Below, in pieces: positions 46,681-56,814 of a DNA stretch of 64,000 nucleotides. The position numbers were made by a program, and so were the translations under genes. The notes below the pieces were generated by a model. It ran no database searches and was not told where the DNA came from. It saw only the letters and a program-made list of their open reading frames with translations. Positions within the stretch are counted from its first letter, which is position 1; each line of letters opens with the position of its first letter. Source of the DNA: Chitinophagales bacterium (lineage in GTDB: Bacteria > Bacteroidota > Bacteroidia > Chitinophagales > CAIODY01); contig JAPJNH010000141.1 in NCBI GenBank assembly GCA_026461075.1, forward strand, positions 1-64,000. The letters are read 5' to 3'.

Positions 46681-47997
46681 GTGAAGACAAAATCACGCGC
46701 AAAGAATAAGGTAAATGTAATTACACTCGGTTGTTCTAAAAACCTAGTGGATAGTGAAGTGTTAATGGGGCAGTTGAAAGCAAACGACTTCGACGTACAA
46801 CATGAATCCAATAAGATTAAGGACTCTGAGATCGTTATCATTAATACGTGTGGTTTTATCGAACAAGCCAAACAAGAAAGTATTAATACGATTATCGAGT
46901 ATAGCGATTTGAAATCTGAAGGTAAAATTGATCAGTTGATTGTAACGGGTTGTTTATCGGAGCGCTATAAGGATGATTTGGTGAGCGAGTTTCCAGAAGT
47001 GGATGCTTTCTTCGGTACGATGGAATTGCCTAACATTCTTAAAAAACTAGGCGCTGATTATAAGCATGAATTAATTGGTGAACGTTATTTAACAACGTCT
47101 CCGCATTATGCTTATCTAAAGATTTCAGAAGGTTGTAATCGTACTTGTGCTTTCTGTGCCATCCCTTTAATGCGCGGTCAGCACGTCTCCCGTAAGATTG
47201 AAGATTTGGTGGAAGAGGCCAAACATCTTGCGAAGAATGGGGTGAAAGAAATAATGCTGATAGCGCAGGAGTTGACCTATTACGGATTGGATATTTATAA
47301 GGAGCGTCGCTTGAATGCCTTGTTACAAGCTTTGGCGCAAGTGGAGGGTATAGAATGGATTCGCTTACATTATGCTTATCCTACCGGATTTCCATTAGAT
47401 ATTTTGGATGAGATTCGTGAAAATCAGAAAGTTTGTGCCTATATCGACATTCCATTCCAACACGCTGCTAATGGTGTTTTGAAGCGCATGCGTCGTGGAA
47501 TTACCCGTGAAGAAACGGAAGCGCTCATTGCTACGATTCGTGAAAAAGTGCCAGGCATTACCTTACGTACAACAATGTTGGTCGGCTTCCCTGGTGAAAC
47601 GGAAGCAGAGTTTGAAGAGCTATGTGATTTTGTTCGTCGAATGAAGTTTAATCGCCTAGGCGTTTTCACCTACAGTCATGAAGATAATACCCGTGCATTC
47701 GAGATGGAAGATGATATTAGCGAAGAGCTAAAGCAAAAGCGCGCGAATGCTTTGATGGATATTCAGCAAGGAATTTCAGAATCATTGAATAAAGAGAAAG
47801 TGGGTAAAGTTATGAAGGTGATGATTGATCGCAAAGAAGGGAAATACTTTGTAGGTCGTACGGAAGGCGATTCTCCAGAGGTAGATAATGAGGTATTGAT
47901 AGCGGCAGACAAGAATTATTGCCGTGTGGGTGATTTTGTGAAAGTTACCATAACAGGTGCCGAAGAGTTTGATCTTTTTGCAGAACCGGTTAAATAA
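46681..47997 (+). CDS. rimO: Ribosomal protein S12 methylthiotransferase
   Basis: VNVITLGCSKNLVDSEVLMGQL; KISEGCNRTCAFCAIPLMRGQHVSR (radical SAM CxxxCxxC); GTG start. Confidence 0.95.
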   Translation: MKTKSRAKNKVNVITLGCSKNLVDSEVLMGQLKANDFDVQHESNKIKDSEIVIINTCGFIEQAKQESINTIIEYSDLKSEGKIDQLIVTGCLSERYKDDLVSEFPEVDAFFGTMELPNILKKLGADYKHELIGERYLTTSPHYAYLKISEGCNRTCAFCAIPLMRGQHVSRKIEDLVEEAKHLAKNGVKEIMLIAQELTYYGLDIYKERRLNALLQALAQVEGIEWIRLHYAYPTGFPLDILDEIRENQKVCAYIDIPFQHAANGVLKRMRRGITREETEALIATIREKVPGITLRTTMLVGFPGETEAEFEELCDFVRRMKFNRLGVFTYSHEDNTRAFEMEDDISEELKQKRANALMDIQQGISESLNKEKVGKVMKVMIDRKEGKYFVGRTEGDSPEVDNEVLIAADKNYCRVGDFVKVTITGAEEFDLFAEPVK

Positions 47998-48046
47998 TAA
48001 CGTTCAATCAACATACTAATTCTTTACTTTGTAAAAATATAAAGCA

Positions 48047-48592
48047 GTGATAGTCTATTTTACGGGTTTTATGGGTTCTGGTAAAAGTACGATGGGTGCT
48101 TTAGTTGCAGACGCCATGCTTTATCCTTTTATCGACTTGGATAAGTATATCGAAGAGCGATTACATATTCCTGTTCACAAAATATTCTCTCACTACGGAG
48201 AGTATTATTTCAGACAGACAGAAACTGATTTTTTACAAGAAACGGCCAATTGGCGCAATCTTGTTTTGGCAACTGGAGGTGGTACTCCTTGTCATGATAA
48301 GAACATGGAATGGATGAAGGAAAAGGGCTTGACGGTCTATCTAAAAACGAACGAAGATGAATTGTTTCGCCGTTTAGCAGATCCCGCTCAAAAGCTGCAT
48401 CGCCCATTGATAGCAGATTTGAAGGCCGCAGAGTTAAAGAAATATATTAAGGATACCATCGCAAAAAGAGAAGTACATTATAACAAAGCGGATATCGTCT
48501 TTGAACAAACAAATGTTTTAGATGTTGATGTTAGAGTACTCACTAAAACCATTTTAGAAAAGATTCAAAATTTGTCACAGAACAAAAAATAA
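48047..48592 (+). CDS. aroK: Shikimate kinase
   Basis: IVYFTGFMGSGKSTMGALVADAM; FIDLDKYIEERL; FRQTETDFL; LATGGGTPC; GTG start. Confidence 0.94.
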   Translation: MIVYFTGFMGSGKSTMGALVADAMLYPFIDLDKYIEERLHIPVHKIFSHYGEYYFRQTETDFLQETANWRNLVLATGGGTPCHDKNMEWMKEKGLTVYLKTNEDELFRRLADPAQKLHRPLIADLKAAELKKYIKDTIAKREVHYNKADIVFEQTNVLDVDVRVLTKTILEKIQNLSQNKK

Positions 48593-48595
48593 GGT

Positions 48596-50233
48596 ATGGC
48601 GAACAAGGAAACGATTTTACAAAATCAAAATGAAGATGCGTTAAAGCTTTTGGTGGCTGATATCCGCAAGAAGTTGGATGTGATTCGACTTGGAGGTGGT
48701 CAGAAGAATATCGATAAGCTACATGCAAAGGGTAAATTATCCGCTCGCGAAAGAGTAGATTTATTAGTAGATAAAGATTCTCCCGTTATTGAAATCGGTG
48801 CATTTGCAGGTTATGAAATGTATCCAGAACATGGAGGTTGCCCAGCAGGTGGTGTAGTAGTGGTGATGGCTTATGTAGCTAAGCGCTTATGTATAGTTGT
48901 AGCAAATGACGCAACCGTGAAGAGTGGTGCTTGGTTTCCAATTTCTGGCAAAAAGAATTTACGTGCACAAGAGATTGCAATGGAAAACCATTTGCCAATC
49001 ATCTATTTGGTAGATAGTGCTGGTGTTTACTTGCCGATGCAAGATGAGATCTTCGCCGACAAAGAACATTTCGGTCGTATTTTTAGAAACAATGCGGTGA
49101 TGAGCAGCAAGGGTATTCCACAGATCTCTGCTGTGATGGGTGCTTGCGTAGCAGGTGGAGCCTATTTGCCGATTATGAGTGACGAAGCCTTGATTGTAGA
49201 AGAAACAGGCAGTATTTTCTTGGCTGGTCCGTTCTTAGTGAAAGCTGCGGTAGGTGAGAATATCGATGCAGAAACTTTAGGTGGCGCCACAACACATAGC
49301 GTAGTTTCTGGCGTTACTGATTATAAAATGAAAAACGACGAAGAATGTTTGTCGCAAATTCGTCGACTAGTAGATAAGATGGGCAAGCAAGGCAATGCCG
49401 GCTTCGATAGAAAAGATGCTAAAGCTCCTGGTCGTGCTGCAGATGAAATTTTGCAATTATTCCCTGCCGATGGTAAGCCTTATAACATGAAGGACATCAT
49501 CGAATGTATGGTTGATGCAGATAGCTTTGATGAATACAAAGAACATTATGGCAAGACCATTATGACGGGCTATGCGCGTATTGATGGTTGGGCTGTAGGG
49601 ATTGTTGCCAATAATCGAATTATCGTTAAGAATGGCAAAGGAGAAGTGCAAATGGGTGGCGTGATTTACTCTGATTCTGCCGACAAAGCGGCTCGTTTCA
49701 TTATGAACTGTAACCAGAAAAATATTCCGCTCGTCTTTTTACAAGATGTGACAGGATTCATGGTTGGCAGTCGTAGCGAACATGGGGGAATCATTAAAGA
49801 CGGAGCGAAATTGGTGAACGCGATGGCGAATAGTGTCGTGCCTAAGTTTACTGTAGTTGTAGGAAATTCATATGGTGCCGGTAATTACGCAATGTGTGGA
49901 AAGGCTTACGATCCGCGTTTAATCGTGGCATGGCCGACTGCGAAAATCGCGGTAATGGGTGGCGAACAGGCTGCTAAGACGCTTTTACAGATTCAAGTGG
50001 GTGCGATGAAGTCGAAAGGCCAAGAAATTAGCCCTGCCGAAGAAAAAGAATTGCTCGATAAGATTACGGCGAAATATCAAGCTCAGACGAAGGCTACCTA
50101 CGCAGCTTCAAGATTATGGGTAGATGCGATTATTGATCCTCGCGAGACACGTCAATGGCTCAGCATGGGTATCGAAGCCGCGTTTAATAACCCGGAAATC
50201 AAGCGTTATAACGTAGGCGTTTTACAAACCTGA
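48596..50233 (+). CDS. Acyl-CoA carboxylase beta (carboxyltransferase) subunit
   Basis: GGGQKNIDKLHAKGKLSARERVDLLVD; IYLVDSAGVYLPMQDEIF; VFLQDVTGFMVGSRSEHGGIIKDGAKLV; GNSYGAGNYAMCGKAYDPR. Confidence 0.96.
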   Translation: MANKETILQNQNEDALKLLVADIRKKLDVIRLGGGQKNIDKLHAKGKLSARERVDLLVDKDSPVIEIGAFAGYEMYPEHGGCPAGGVVVVMAYVAKRLCIVVANDATVKSGAWFPISGKKNLRAQEIAMENHLPIIYLVDSAGVYLPMQDEIFADKEHFGRIFRNNAVMSSKGIPQISAVMGACVAGGAYLPIMSDEALIVEETGSIFLAGPFLVKAAVGENIDAETLGGATTHSVVSGVTDYKMKNDEECLSQIRRLVDKMGKQGNAGFDRKDAKAPGRAADEILQLFPADGKPYNMKDIIECMVDADSFDEYKEHYGKTIMTGYARIDGWAVGIVANNRIIVKNGKGEVQMGGVIYSDSADKAARFIMNCNQKNIPLVFLQDVTGFMVGSRSEHGGIIKDGAKLVNAMANSVVPKFTVVVGNSYGAGNYAMCGKAYDPRLIVAWPTAKIAVMGGEQAAKTLLQIQVGAMKSKGQEISPAEEKELLDKITAKYQAQTKATYAASRLWVDAIIDPRETRQWLSMGIEAAFNNPEIKRYNVGVLQT

Positions 50234-50325
50234 TTTTATAGTTAAAAGGGTTTGAATTTCCGATATTTAGACAATAGAGTCGTACTTTTTTTGTAAATTC
50301 ACGCAATTTTTATCGAAAGAACAAA

Positions 50326-51744
50326 ATGAGCGAATTACAAACTACGCTGAAACAGGCGGTAACTTTATCCGGTGTGGGTTTACACACAGGTAAAGAAGTG
50401 ACCATTACTTTTACTCCTGCAGCTGCTAATCATGGCTATAAATTTAAACGTGTTGATTTGCCAGAACAGCCAATCATCCCTGCGGATGCTGATTTGGTGG
50501 TCGATGTATCACGTGGTACAACCTTGGAATTAAATGGTGTTCGCGTTTCTACCGTTGAACATAGTCTTGCCGCTTTAGTCGGTTGTCAAATAGACAACGT
50601 GTTGATTGAATTAAACGGACCAGAAGTTCCAATCATGGATGGATCTTCAATGCCCTTCATCGAAGCTTTCGAAGCGGTAGGGGTTGAAACCTTGAACGTT
50701 GCGCGTGAATACTTTCAAATCAGTTCTACTATTCACTATACAGATCCTGTTAAAAAGGTGGAGATGACCATCGTGCCTTCAGAAGATTATCAAATCTCTG
50801 TTATGGTGGATTATAATTCTCCTGTTCTCGGCACACAGCATGCGACTATGCATCATGTGAACGAGTTTAAAGATGGATTTGCGGCGTCTAGAACTTTCTG
50901 TTTTTTACATGAGTTAGAAGTTTTGTTAGAGCATAATTTGATTAAAGGCGGCGATTTGTCTAATGCGATTGTAGTAGTAGATAAAGTGGTGAGTGATGAA
51001 GAACTACAGCGTCTCTCTGTCTTATTCAACCGTCCGAGTGTTCAAGTTCAGAAAGAAGGTATTTTGAACAACGTGGATTTGCGTTTCCAAAACGAACCTG
51101 CTCGTCATAAGCTACTGGATGTCTTAGGTGACTTAGCCTTAATCGGAACTCCTATCAAAGGAAAGATTTTTGCTACTCGTCCAGGTCATGCTAGCAACGT
51201 TGAATTTGCTAAGAAAATTAAGGCACATATCAAATCTGCCAAAAGCCAAAACATCGTCCCTCACTATGATCCGAATGCCAAGCCCGTTGCTGATATTCGC
51301 GAGATAGAAACGATGTTGCCACACAAATATCCGTTCTTGCTAGTTGATAAAATTATCGAGATTAGTGAAAATCATGTGGTGGGAATTAAGAATGTAACCT
51401 TCAACGAGAATTTCTTTCCTGGGCATTTCCCTGGCAACCCAGTGATGCCAGGTGTTTTACAAATTGAGGCAATGGCGCAAACAGGTGGAATTCTTGCATT
51501 GCGTTCTGTGGCGGATCCTTCCAACTACGATACCTACTTCGTTAAAATAGATAAGGTTCGTTTCAAGAACAGAGTCGTTCCAGGCGATACACTTATTTTG
51601 AAATTGGAATTATTAAGTCCAATTCGTCGCGGTATTTGCGAAATGAAGGGTACGGCATATGTTGGTAATAAGATTGTTACCGAAGCTGAATTAGTGGCTA
51701 AATTGGTTCAAAAAGAGCCAGTTCCTAGCGCACAAACTGTTTAA
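50326..51744 (+). CDS. lpxC/fabZ: Bifunctional UDP-3-O-acyl-N-acetylglucosamine deacetylase / 3-hydroxyacyl-ACP dehydratase
   Basis: Lpx[47 protein letters not shown]; Fab[43 protein letters not shown]. Confidence 0.96.
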   Translation: MSELQTTLKQAVTLSGVGLHTGKEVTITFTPAAANHGYKFKRVDLPEQPIIPADADLVVDVSRGTTLELNGVRVSTVEHSLAALVGCQIDNVLIELNGPEVPIMDGSSMPFIEAFEAVGVETLNVAREYFQISSTIHYTDPVKKVEMTIVPSEDYQISVMVDYNSPVLGTQHATMHHVNEFKDGFAASRTFCFLHELEVLLEHNLIKGGDLSNAIVVVDKVVSDEELQRLSVLFNRPSVQVQKEGILNNVDLRFQNEPARHKLLDVLGDLALIGTPIKGKIFATRPGHASNVEFAKKIKAHIKSAKSQNIVPHYDPNAKPVADIREIETMLPHKYPFLLVDKIIEISENHVVGIKNVTFNENFFPGHFPGNPVMPGVLQIEAMAQTGGILALRSVADPSNYDTYFVKIDKVRFKNRVVPGDTLILKLELLSPIRRGICEMKGTAYVGNKIVTEAELVAKLVQKEPVPSAQTV

Positions 51745-51756
51745 TTTTTAATTTTT

Positions 51757-52557
51757 ATGAATCAACCGTTTTCATATATACATCCTCAGGCAAAAATTGC
51801 GAAGAATGTCGTGATTGAGCCATTTGTAACGATTGCTGCGAATGTTGAAATAGGGGAAGGAACGATTATTGAATCAAACGTTACCATAATGGAAGGTGCG
51901 CGCATTGGTAAAAATTGCCGCATATTTCCCGGAGCCGTTATCTCTGCCATTCCGCAAGACTTAAAATACGAGGGAGAAGAAACGCTCACAATCATTGGGG
52001 ACAATACTACGATTCGTGAATGTGTAACGATCAATCGTGGTACGAACGCTTTGGGTAAAACGGTGGTAGGAAGCAATTGTTTGTTGATGGCCTATGTACA
52101 CGTTGCACATGATTGTATCGTTGGGAACAATTGTATTCTAGCTAATAACGTCAATCTTGCTGGTCATATTGAAATTGAAGATTGGGTGGTCGTTGGCGGT
52201 ATGACTGCGGTACATCAGTTTGTGAAATTAGGTAAGCATGCCTTTATATCAGGTGGCTCATTGATTCGTAAAGATGTACCTCCTTTTGTGAAAGCTGCAC
52301 GTGAGCCATTATCATATGTTGGTATCAACTCGGTGGGCTTACGTCGTCGTGGATTCACTACCGAACAGATTAATAATATTCAAGATGTTTATCGCTACTT
52401 ATTTGTTCGTAGCACGAATACATCTAAAGCATTAGCGGCTATCGAACGTGATTTGGTAGCTACTCCAGAACGTGATGAGATCGTAGACTTCTGTCGTAAT
52501 TCTGTAAGAGGTATTATTAAAGGTTATAGCCGTCGCAATGAAGGTTCAATTGATTGA
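51757..52557 (+). CDS. lpxA: Acyl-ACP--UDP-N-acetylglucosamine O-acyltransferase
   Basis: IHPQAKIAKNVVIEPFVTI left-handed hexapeptide repeats; VGSNCLLMAYVHVAHDCIVGNNCILAN; GINSVGLRRRGF. Confidence 0.96.
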   Translation: MNQPFSYIHPQAKIAKNVVIEPFVTIAANVEIGEGTIIESNVTIMEGARIGKNCRIFPGAVISAIPQDLKYEGEETLTIIGDNTTIRECVTINRGTNALGKTVVGSNCLLMAYVHVAHDCIVGNNCILANNVNLAGHIEIEDWVVVGGMTAVHQFVKLGKHAFISGGSLIRKDVPPFVKAAREPLSYVGINSVGLRRRGFTTEQINNIQDVYRYLFVRSTNTSKALAAIERDLVATPERDEIVDFCRNSVRGIIKGYSRRNEGSID

Positions 52558-53143
52558 TGTCGCGAAGCGATTCAATAAAGAATGGATTTTTAAAGGAGTT
52601 AACCTCACTTTAGAAGCCAATAAAATATATGGACTGACGGGTATTAACGGAAGTGGTAAAACAACTTTATTAAGTATTCTTAGTCATTTTGTAGCCCCTA
52701 CTGAAGGGGAAGTAAACTATGAGTTAGGTTCTGAAAGCGACTTGCGCCAGTCAATCAGTGTGGCTTCGCCAGCCATTAGTTTATTAGAAGAGATGAGTGT
52801 ATTGGAGGCTATTGAATTTCATGCGCATTATAAACCGTTCAGAAACAGTTTAAATTCTAAAGCAGTTATCCAACTACTTGGCTTTGAAAAACATCAGAAT
52901 AAGTTGTTACGCGAGTTGAGTACAGGGATGAAGCAACGTGTCAAATTGGTCTTGGCGATTTTGTCACAAAGTGAAATTCTGTTGTTAGATGAACCAGGTT
53001 CTAATTTGGATGCAGCGGGTTTTGAATTTTGGAAGGGCTTATTAAAAAATAACTCTAAAGACAGAATTGTTGTCATTGCTTCGAATGATGAACAAGACTT
53101 GGCGATTTGTGATCAGCGTTTAGATATGATGCAATGGAAATAA
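52538..53143 (+). CDS. ABC transporter ATP-binding protein (no permease adjacent)
   Basis: GINGSGKTTLL (Walker A), LSTGMKQRVKLVLAI (signature), EILLLDEPGSNLD (Walker B). Confidence 0.93.
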   Translation: MKVQLIDVAKRFNKEWIFKGVNLTLEANKIYGLTGINGSGKTTLLSILSHFVAPTEGEVNYELGSESDLRQSISVASPAISLLEEMSVLEAIEFHAHYKPFRNSLNSKAVIQLLGFEKHQNKLLRELSTGMKQRVKLVLAILSQSEILLLDEPGSNLDAAGFEFWKGLLKNNSKDRIVVIASNDEQDLAICDQRLDMMQWK

Positions 53144-53218
53144 GTTCATTATAGGTGCTTATTTGAATGTAATAGGGTGTCAAGAGGTTTTGTGTTTTAA
53201 ATAATTAAAAAAAATAAC

Positions 53219-54460
53219 GTGAGCGAAAAAGAAAACAAGTTTACATCGTACCAATGGTTTGTCATTGCGATTTTGGGATTCATTCAATTTACGGTGGTCC
53301 TCGATTTTATGGTGCTTTCACCCTTAGGAGCGATTTTGATGCCAAGAATGAAAATTGGTCCTTCGGAGTTCGGACATATTGTTTCTGCCTATGCGTTCAG
53401 CGCAGCAGTATCTTCTATTTTAACCGCCTCTTTCGCAGACAAATTCGATCGTAAGAAACTACTATTATTCTTCTATGTAGGCTTTGTGTTAGGGACTTTG
53501 TTCTGCGCTTTGTCGAATACCTATTGGAGTTTATTGTCCGCGCGAATATTTACCGGTATTTTCGGAGGGGTTATCGCTTCTATTAGTATGGCAATTATCA
53601 CGGATTTGTTTCCAATGAATCGTCGAGGAACTGTGATGGGATTTGTGCAAATGGCATTCTCTGCTAGCCAAGTTTTAGGTATTCCAATAGGATTGTGGTT
53701 AGCAAATCACTTTAGCTGGCAAATGCCGTTCTTTGTAATTGTAGTGGTTGCTTTTATTGTCGGAACCATTATGATGATTCAATTAAAGCCTGTGGATGAA
53801 CATCTAAAAAGAAATTATGACCATAATGCGATGCATCACTTGTGGAGTGTTATGAAGAAAAATATCTATCGTAGAGGGTTTTTGACAACTTCACTATTAG
53901 CGCTGGGTGGCTTTATGTTGATGCCATTTACTTCAGCATTTTTATTAAACAATGTTGGGATAGATAAAGATCATATACCTTATGTATTTATGATGGGTGG
54001 TGCAGCTGCTATGATTGCAGGTCCATTAGTAGGACGCACCAGTGATCGCTTTGGTAAATACAATCTGTTTGTGATAGGAACCATTATCTCTTGCGTCATG
54101 GTGTATATTTATACGCATATGGGTATTGCGCCGATGTGGGTGATGATGCTAATTAACGCAACACTTTTTGCGGGTATTACAGCCCGTTTAGTTACCGCAC
54201 AATCCTTAATGAGCGGTGTTCCCGAGCCAGCTGATCGTGGAGCTTATATGAGCTTAAATTCGGCTGTTCAACAAATGGCCGGCGGATTAGGTGCTGTGCT
54301 TTCAGGTTGGATGGTTATGCAACCAAACGGAAAAGGACCTTTATATCATTTTGATGAAGTGGGTTATGTCGTTATCTTTACGATGATTGCTTGTGTATTA
54401 CTCATGTATTTTATGAATAAATACGTTCGTTTAAAACAACTTTCCAATAACTATAAGTAA
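53219..54460 (+). CDS. MFS transporter
   Basis: 12-TM-like hydrophobic pattern; ADKFDRKKLLLF, GRTSDRFGKYNLF; GTG start. Confidence 0.93.
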   Translation: MSEKENKFTSYQWFVIAILGFIQFTVVLDFMVLSPLGAILMPRMKIGPSEFGHIVSAYAFSAAVSSILTASFADKFDRKKLLLFFYVGFVLGTLFCALSNTYWSLLSARIFTGIFGGVIASISMAIITDLFPMNRRGTVMGFVQMAFSASQVLGIPIGLWLANHFSWQMPFFVIVVVAFIVGTIMMIQLKPVDEHLKRNYDHNAMHHLWSVMKKNIYRRGFLTTSLLALGGFMLMPFTSAFLLNNVGIDKDHIPYVFMMGGAAAMIAGPLVGRTSDRFGKYNLFVIGTIISCVMVYIYTHMGIAPMWVMMLINATLFAGITARLVTAQSLMSGVPEPADRGAYMSLNSAVQQMAGGLGAVLSGWMVMQPNGKGPLYHFDEVGYVVIFTMIACVLLMYFMNKYVRLKQLSNNYK

Positions 54461-54467
54461 TTCTGGA

Positions 54468-55199
54468 ATGAGTCGTCCTTATGTCCTTTCTATTGCTGGT
54501 CTAGACCCATCAGGGGGCGCTGGAATATTAGCGGACATTAAGACGATGGAAGCGCTACAGGTACAGGGTTTTGGGGTGGCCACTTCTTTAACTTACCAAA
54601 ATGAAAATGTGTTTCTTGGCCTACATTGGATAAGTTTAGAAAGAATTGTTGCACAGCTAAAACCACTGATTGCCTTCTATCCAATTTCTGTGGTGAAAAT
54701 TGGTTTGATAGAAAGTCCGGCGGTTCTTCAAGGCTTGTTAAGCTACTTGAAAGAAAATCTTCCTACGGTACGTATTGTTTGGGACCCAATCCTACGCGCT
54801 AGTGCGGGTTTTGATTTTCATCAAGGTGGGATTGAAAGCTTCAAAGACTTGTTGAGTGCAATCGAAATAATAACACCTAATTGGAAAGAATTGTCTGCCG
54901 CAAATAGCGATGCAATGGAGAATGCTATACAGCTCTCTAAATATTGTAAGGTTGTTTTGAAAGGAGGTCATTCTGACGAAGAACGTGCGAACGATTATTT
55001 AATCACGCAAGGACAGCTGCAAAGTTTTTCATTACCTCGACTAGAGGCGGCATCCAAGCATGGAACAGGATGTATGTTCTCCTCCGCCATCGCTTCTAAT
55101 TTAGCCTTAGGAGAAACCGTAGAGGAGTCGGTTCGAAAGGCAAAGTCTTTTGTTTACGAGCGATTGCAGTCGCAAGAAGGAGGGCTCGCTTCCTTTTGA
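54468..55199 (+). CDS. thiD: Hydroxymethylpyrimidine/phosphomethylpyrimidine kinase
   Basis: VLSIAGLDPSGGAGILADIKTMEALQVQGFGVATSLT; WDPILRASAG; KHGTGCMFSSAIASNLALG. Confidence 0.92.
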   Translation: MSRPYVLSIAGLDPSGGAGILADIKTMEALQVQGFGVATSLTYQNENVFLGLHWISLERIVAQLKPLIAFYPISVVKIGLIESPAVLQGLLSYLKENLPTVRIVWDPILRASAGFDFHQGGIESFKDLLSAIEIITPNWKELSAANSDAMENAIQLSKYCKVVLKGGHSDEERANDYLITQGQLQSFSLPRLEAASKHGTGCMFSSAIASNLALGETVEESVRKAKSFVYERLQSQEGGLASF

Positions 55200-55224
55200 T
55201 TCTCGTTAAAATAAGGTAAATTTG
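55196..55224 (+). promoter_or_regulatory. Bacteroidota-type promoter upstream of methylmalonyl-CoA mutase
   Basis: TTG (55196-55198)-N18-TAAATTTG (55217-55224). Confidence 0.5.
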
Positions 55225-55241
55225 TAGCCTAATACAAGTTT

Positions 55242-56813
55242 ATGGCGGATCAAAAATCTCCTGTTATTTTAACAGATGCTGGCATTGAAATTAAAGCGGT
55301 TTATAACGAAAGTGATGTAAATCAGCAGCCCTTAGAAGCGCCTGGTGCTTTCCCTTATACCCGTGGGGTACACCCAACCATGTACCGTGATAAGAAATGG
55401 ACCATGCGTCAGTATGCAGGATTTAGTACTGCCGAAGAAAGTAATAAGCGTTACCATTATTTATTGTCGCAAGGAACGACAGGCTTATCTGTGGCTTTCG
55501 ATTTGCCGACACAAATAGGCTACGATAGTGATCACGCATTAGCTGACGGAGAAGTAGGTAAAGTAGGGGTGGCTATCGACTCCTTAGCCGATATGGAGAT
55601 CTTGTTTGACGGAATTACTTTACAAGAGATTTCAACTTCTATGACTATCAATGCCACAGGTTTTATTCTTTTGGCGTTTTATGTTGCATTAGCTAAAAAA
55701 CAGGGCGCTGATTTAAAGCAAATCAGTGGTACCATACAAAATGATATTTTGAAAGAATACGCCGCTCGCGGTACCTATATCTATCCACCGAAGCCTAGCA
55801 TGCGTATCATCACGGATATTTTCGACTATTGCAGTCGTGAATTACCAAAATGGAATACGATTTCTATCAGCGGCTATCATATTCGTGAAGCGGGTTCTGA
55901 CGCTGTACAAGAATTAGCATTTACACTCAGCAACGGAAAGGCTTACTTGCAAGCCGCCATGGATAAGGGTTTAGATATTAATGTCTTTGCAAAACGTCTT
56001 TCTTTCTTCTTTAATTCACACAATAATTTATTTGAAGAAGTTGCTAAGTTTCGTGCCGCTCGTCGAATTTGGGCAAAGATGACACAAGAATTAGGCGCCA
56101 CCGATCCTAAAGCACAGATGTTGCGTTTCCATACACAAACGGGTGGCTCAACGTTAACAGCGCAACAACCAGAAAATAATATCGTTCGTGTTACCATACA
56201 AGCCTTAGCTGCTGTATTAGGCGGAACACAATCTTTACACACAAACGGCTTCGATGAAGCATTGTCATTGCCAACCGCTGAAGCGGCTCGTACCGCATTG
56301 CGCACACAGCAAATCATCGCTTATGAGAGCGGTGCTGCCGATACCGTAGATCCTTTAGCGGGTAGCTATTTCGTGGAAAACTTAACGGATACACTTGAAG
56401 CAAAAGCATGGGAATTGATTCAACGCATTGATGAAATGGGCGGTTCTGTTTCAGCTATCGAACAAGGATTCATGCAAAATGAAATCGCTCGTAGTGCTTA
56501 CAAGTATCAAGTGGCCATCGAAAAGCAAGAGAAGATTATCGTTGGAGTGAATAAGTTTCAGGTAAAAGAAGAGGCCTTCACCAATATCATGAAAATTGAT
56601 GAAGCGATTCAAACGTACCAGGTGAAGAAGTTAACCGACATGAAAGCGAATCGTGATCATGCGAAGGTAAGCGCCTTACTCAATAATTTAAAGGCCGTAT
56701 CTCAAACGGATGAGAATATCATGCCAAGCGTGATTGAATGCGTTGAAGCCTATTGCACCTTAGGTGAGATTGCAGATGTATTACGTAGTGTTTATGGCGA
56801 GTATCAAGGATAG
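55242..56813 (+). CDS. Methylmalonyl-CoA mutase family protein, catalytic (TIM-barrel) portion without B12-binding domain
   Basis: [84 protein letters not shown]; no DxHxxG motif. Confidence 0.95.
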   Translation: MADQKSPVILTDAGIEIKAVYNESDVNQQPLEAPGAFPYTRGVHPTMYRDKKWTMRQYAGFSTAEESNKRYHYLLSQGTTGLSVAFDLPTQIGYDSDHALADGEVGKVGVAIDSLADMEILFDGITLQEISTSMTINATGFILLAFYVALAKKQGADLKQISGTIQNDILKEYAARGTYIYPPKPSMRIITDIFDYCSRELPKWNTISISGYHIREAGSDAVQELAFTLSNGKAYLQAAMDKGLDINVFAKRLSFFFNSHNNLFEEVAKFRAARRIWAKMTQELGATDPKAQMLRFHTQTGGSTLTAQQPENNIVRVTIQALAAVLGGTQSLHTNGFDEALSLPTAEAARTALRTQQIIAYESGAADTVDPLAGSYFVENLTDTLEAKAWELIQRIDEMGGSVSAIEQGFMQNEIARSAYKYQVAIEKQEKIIVGVNKFQVKEEAFTNIMKIDEAIQTYQVKKLTDMKANRDHAKVSALLNNLKAVSQTDENIMPSVIECVEAYCTLGEIADVLRSVYGEYQG

Positions 56814-56814
56814 G

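Noticed and set aside
55943-56317. 124-aa Cys-rich minus-strand ORF
   Set aside because: Antisense to the mutase active region; Cys/Arg/Ala composition comes from the complementary codons.
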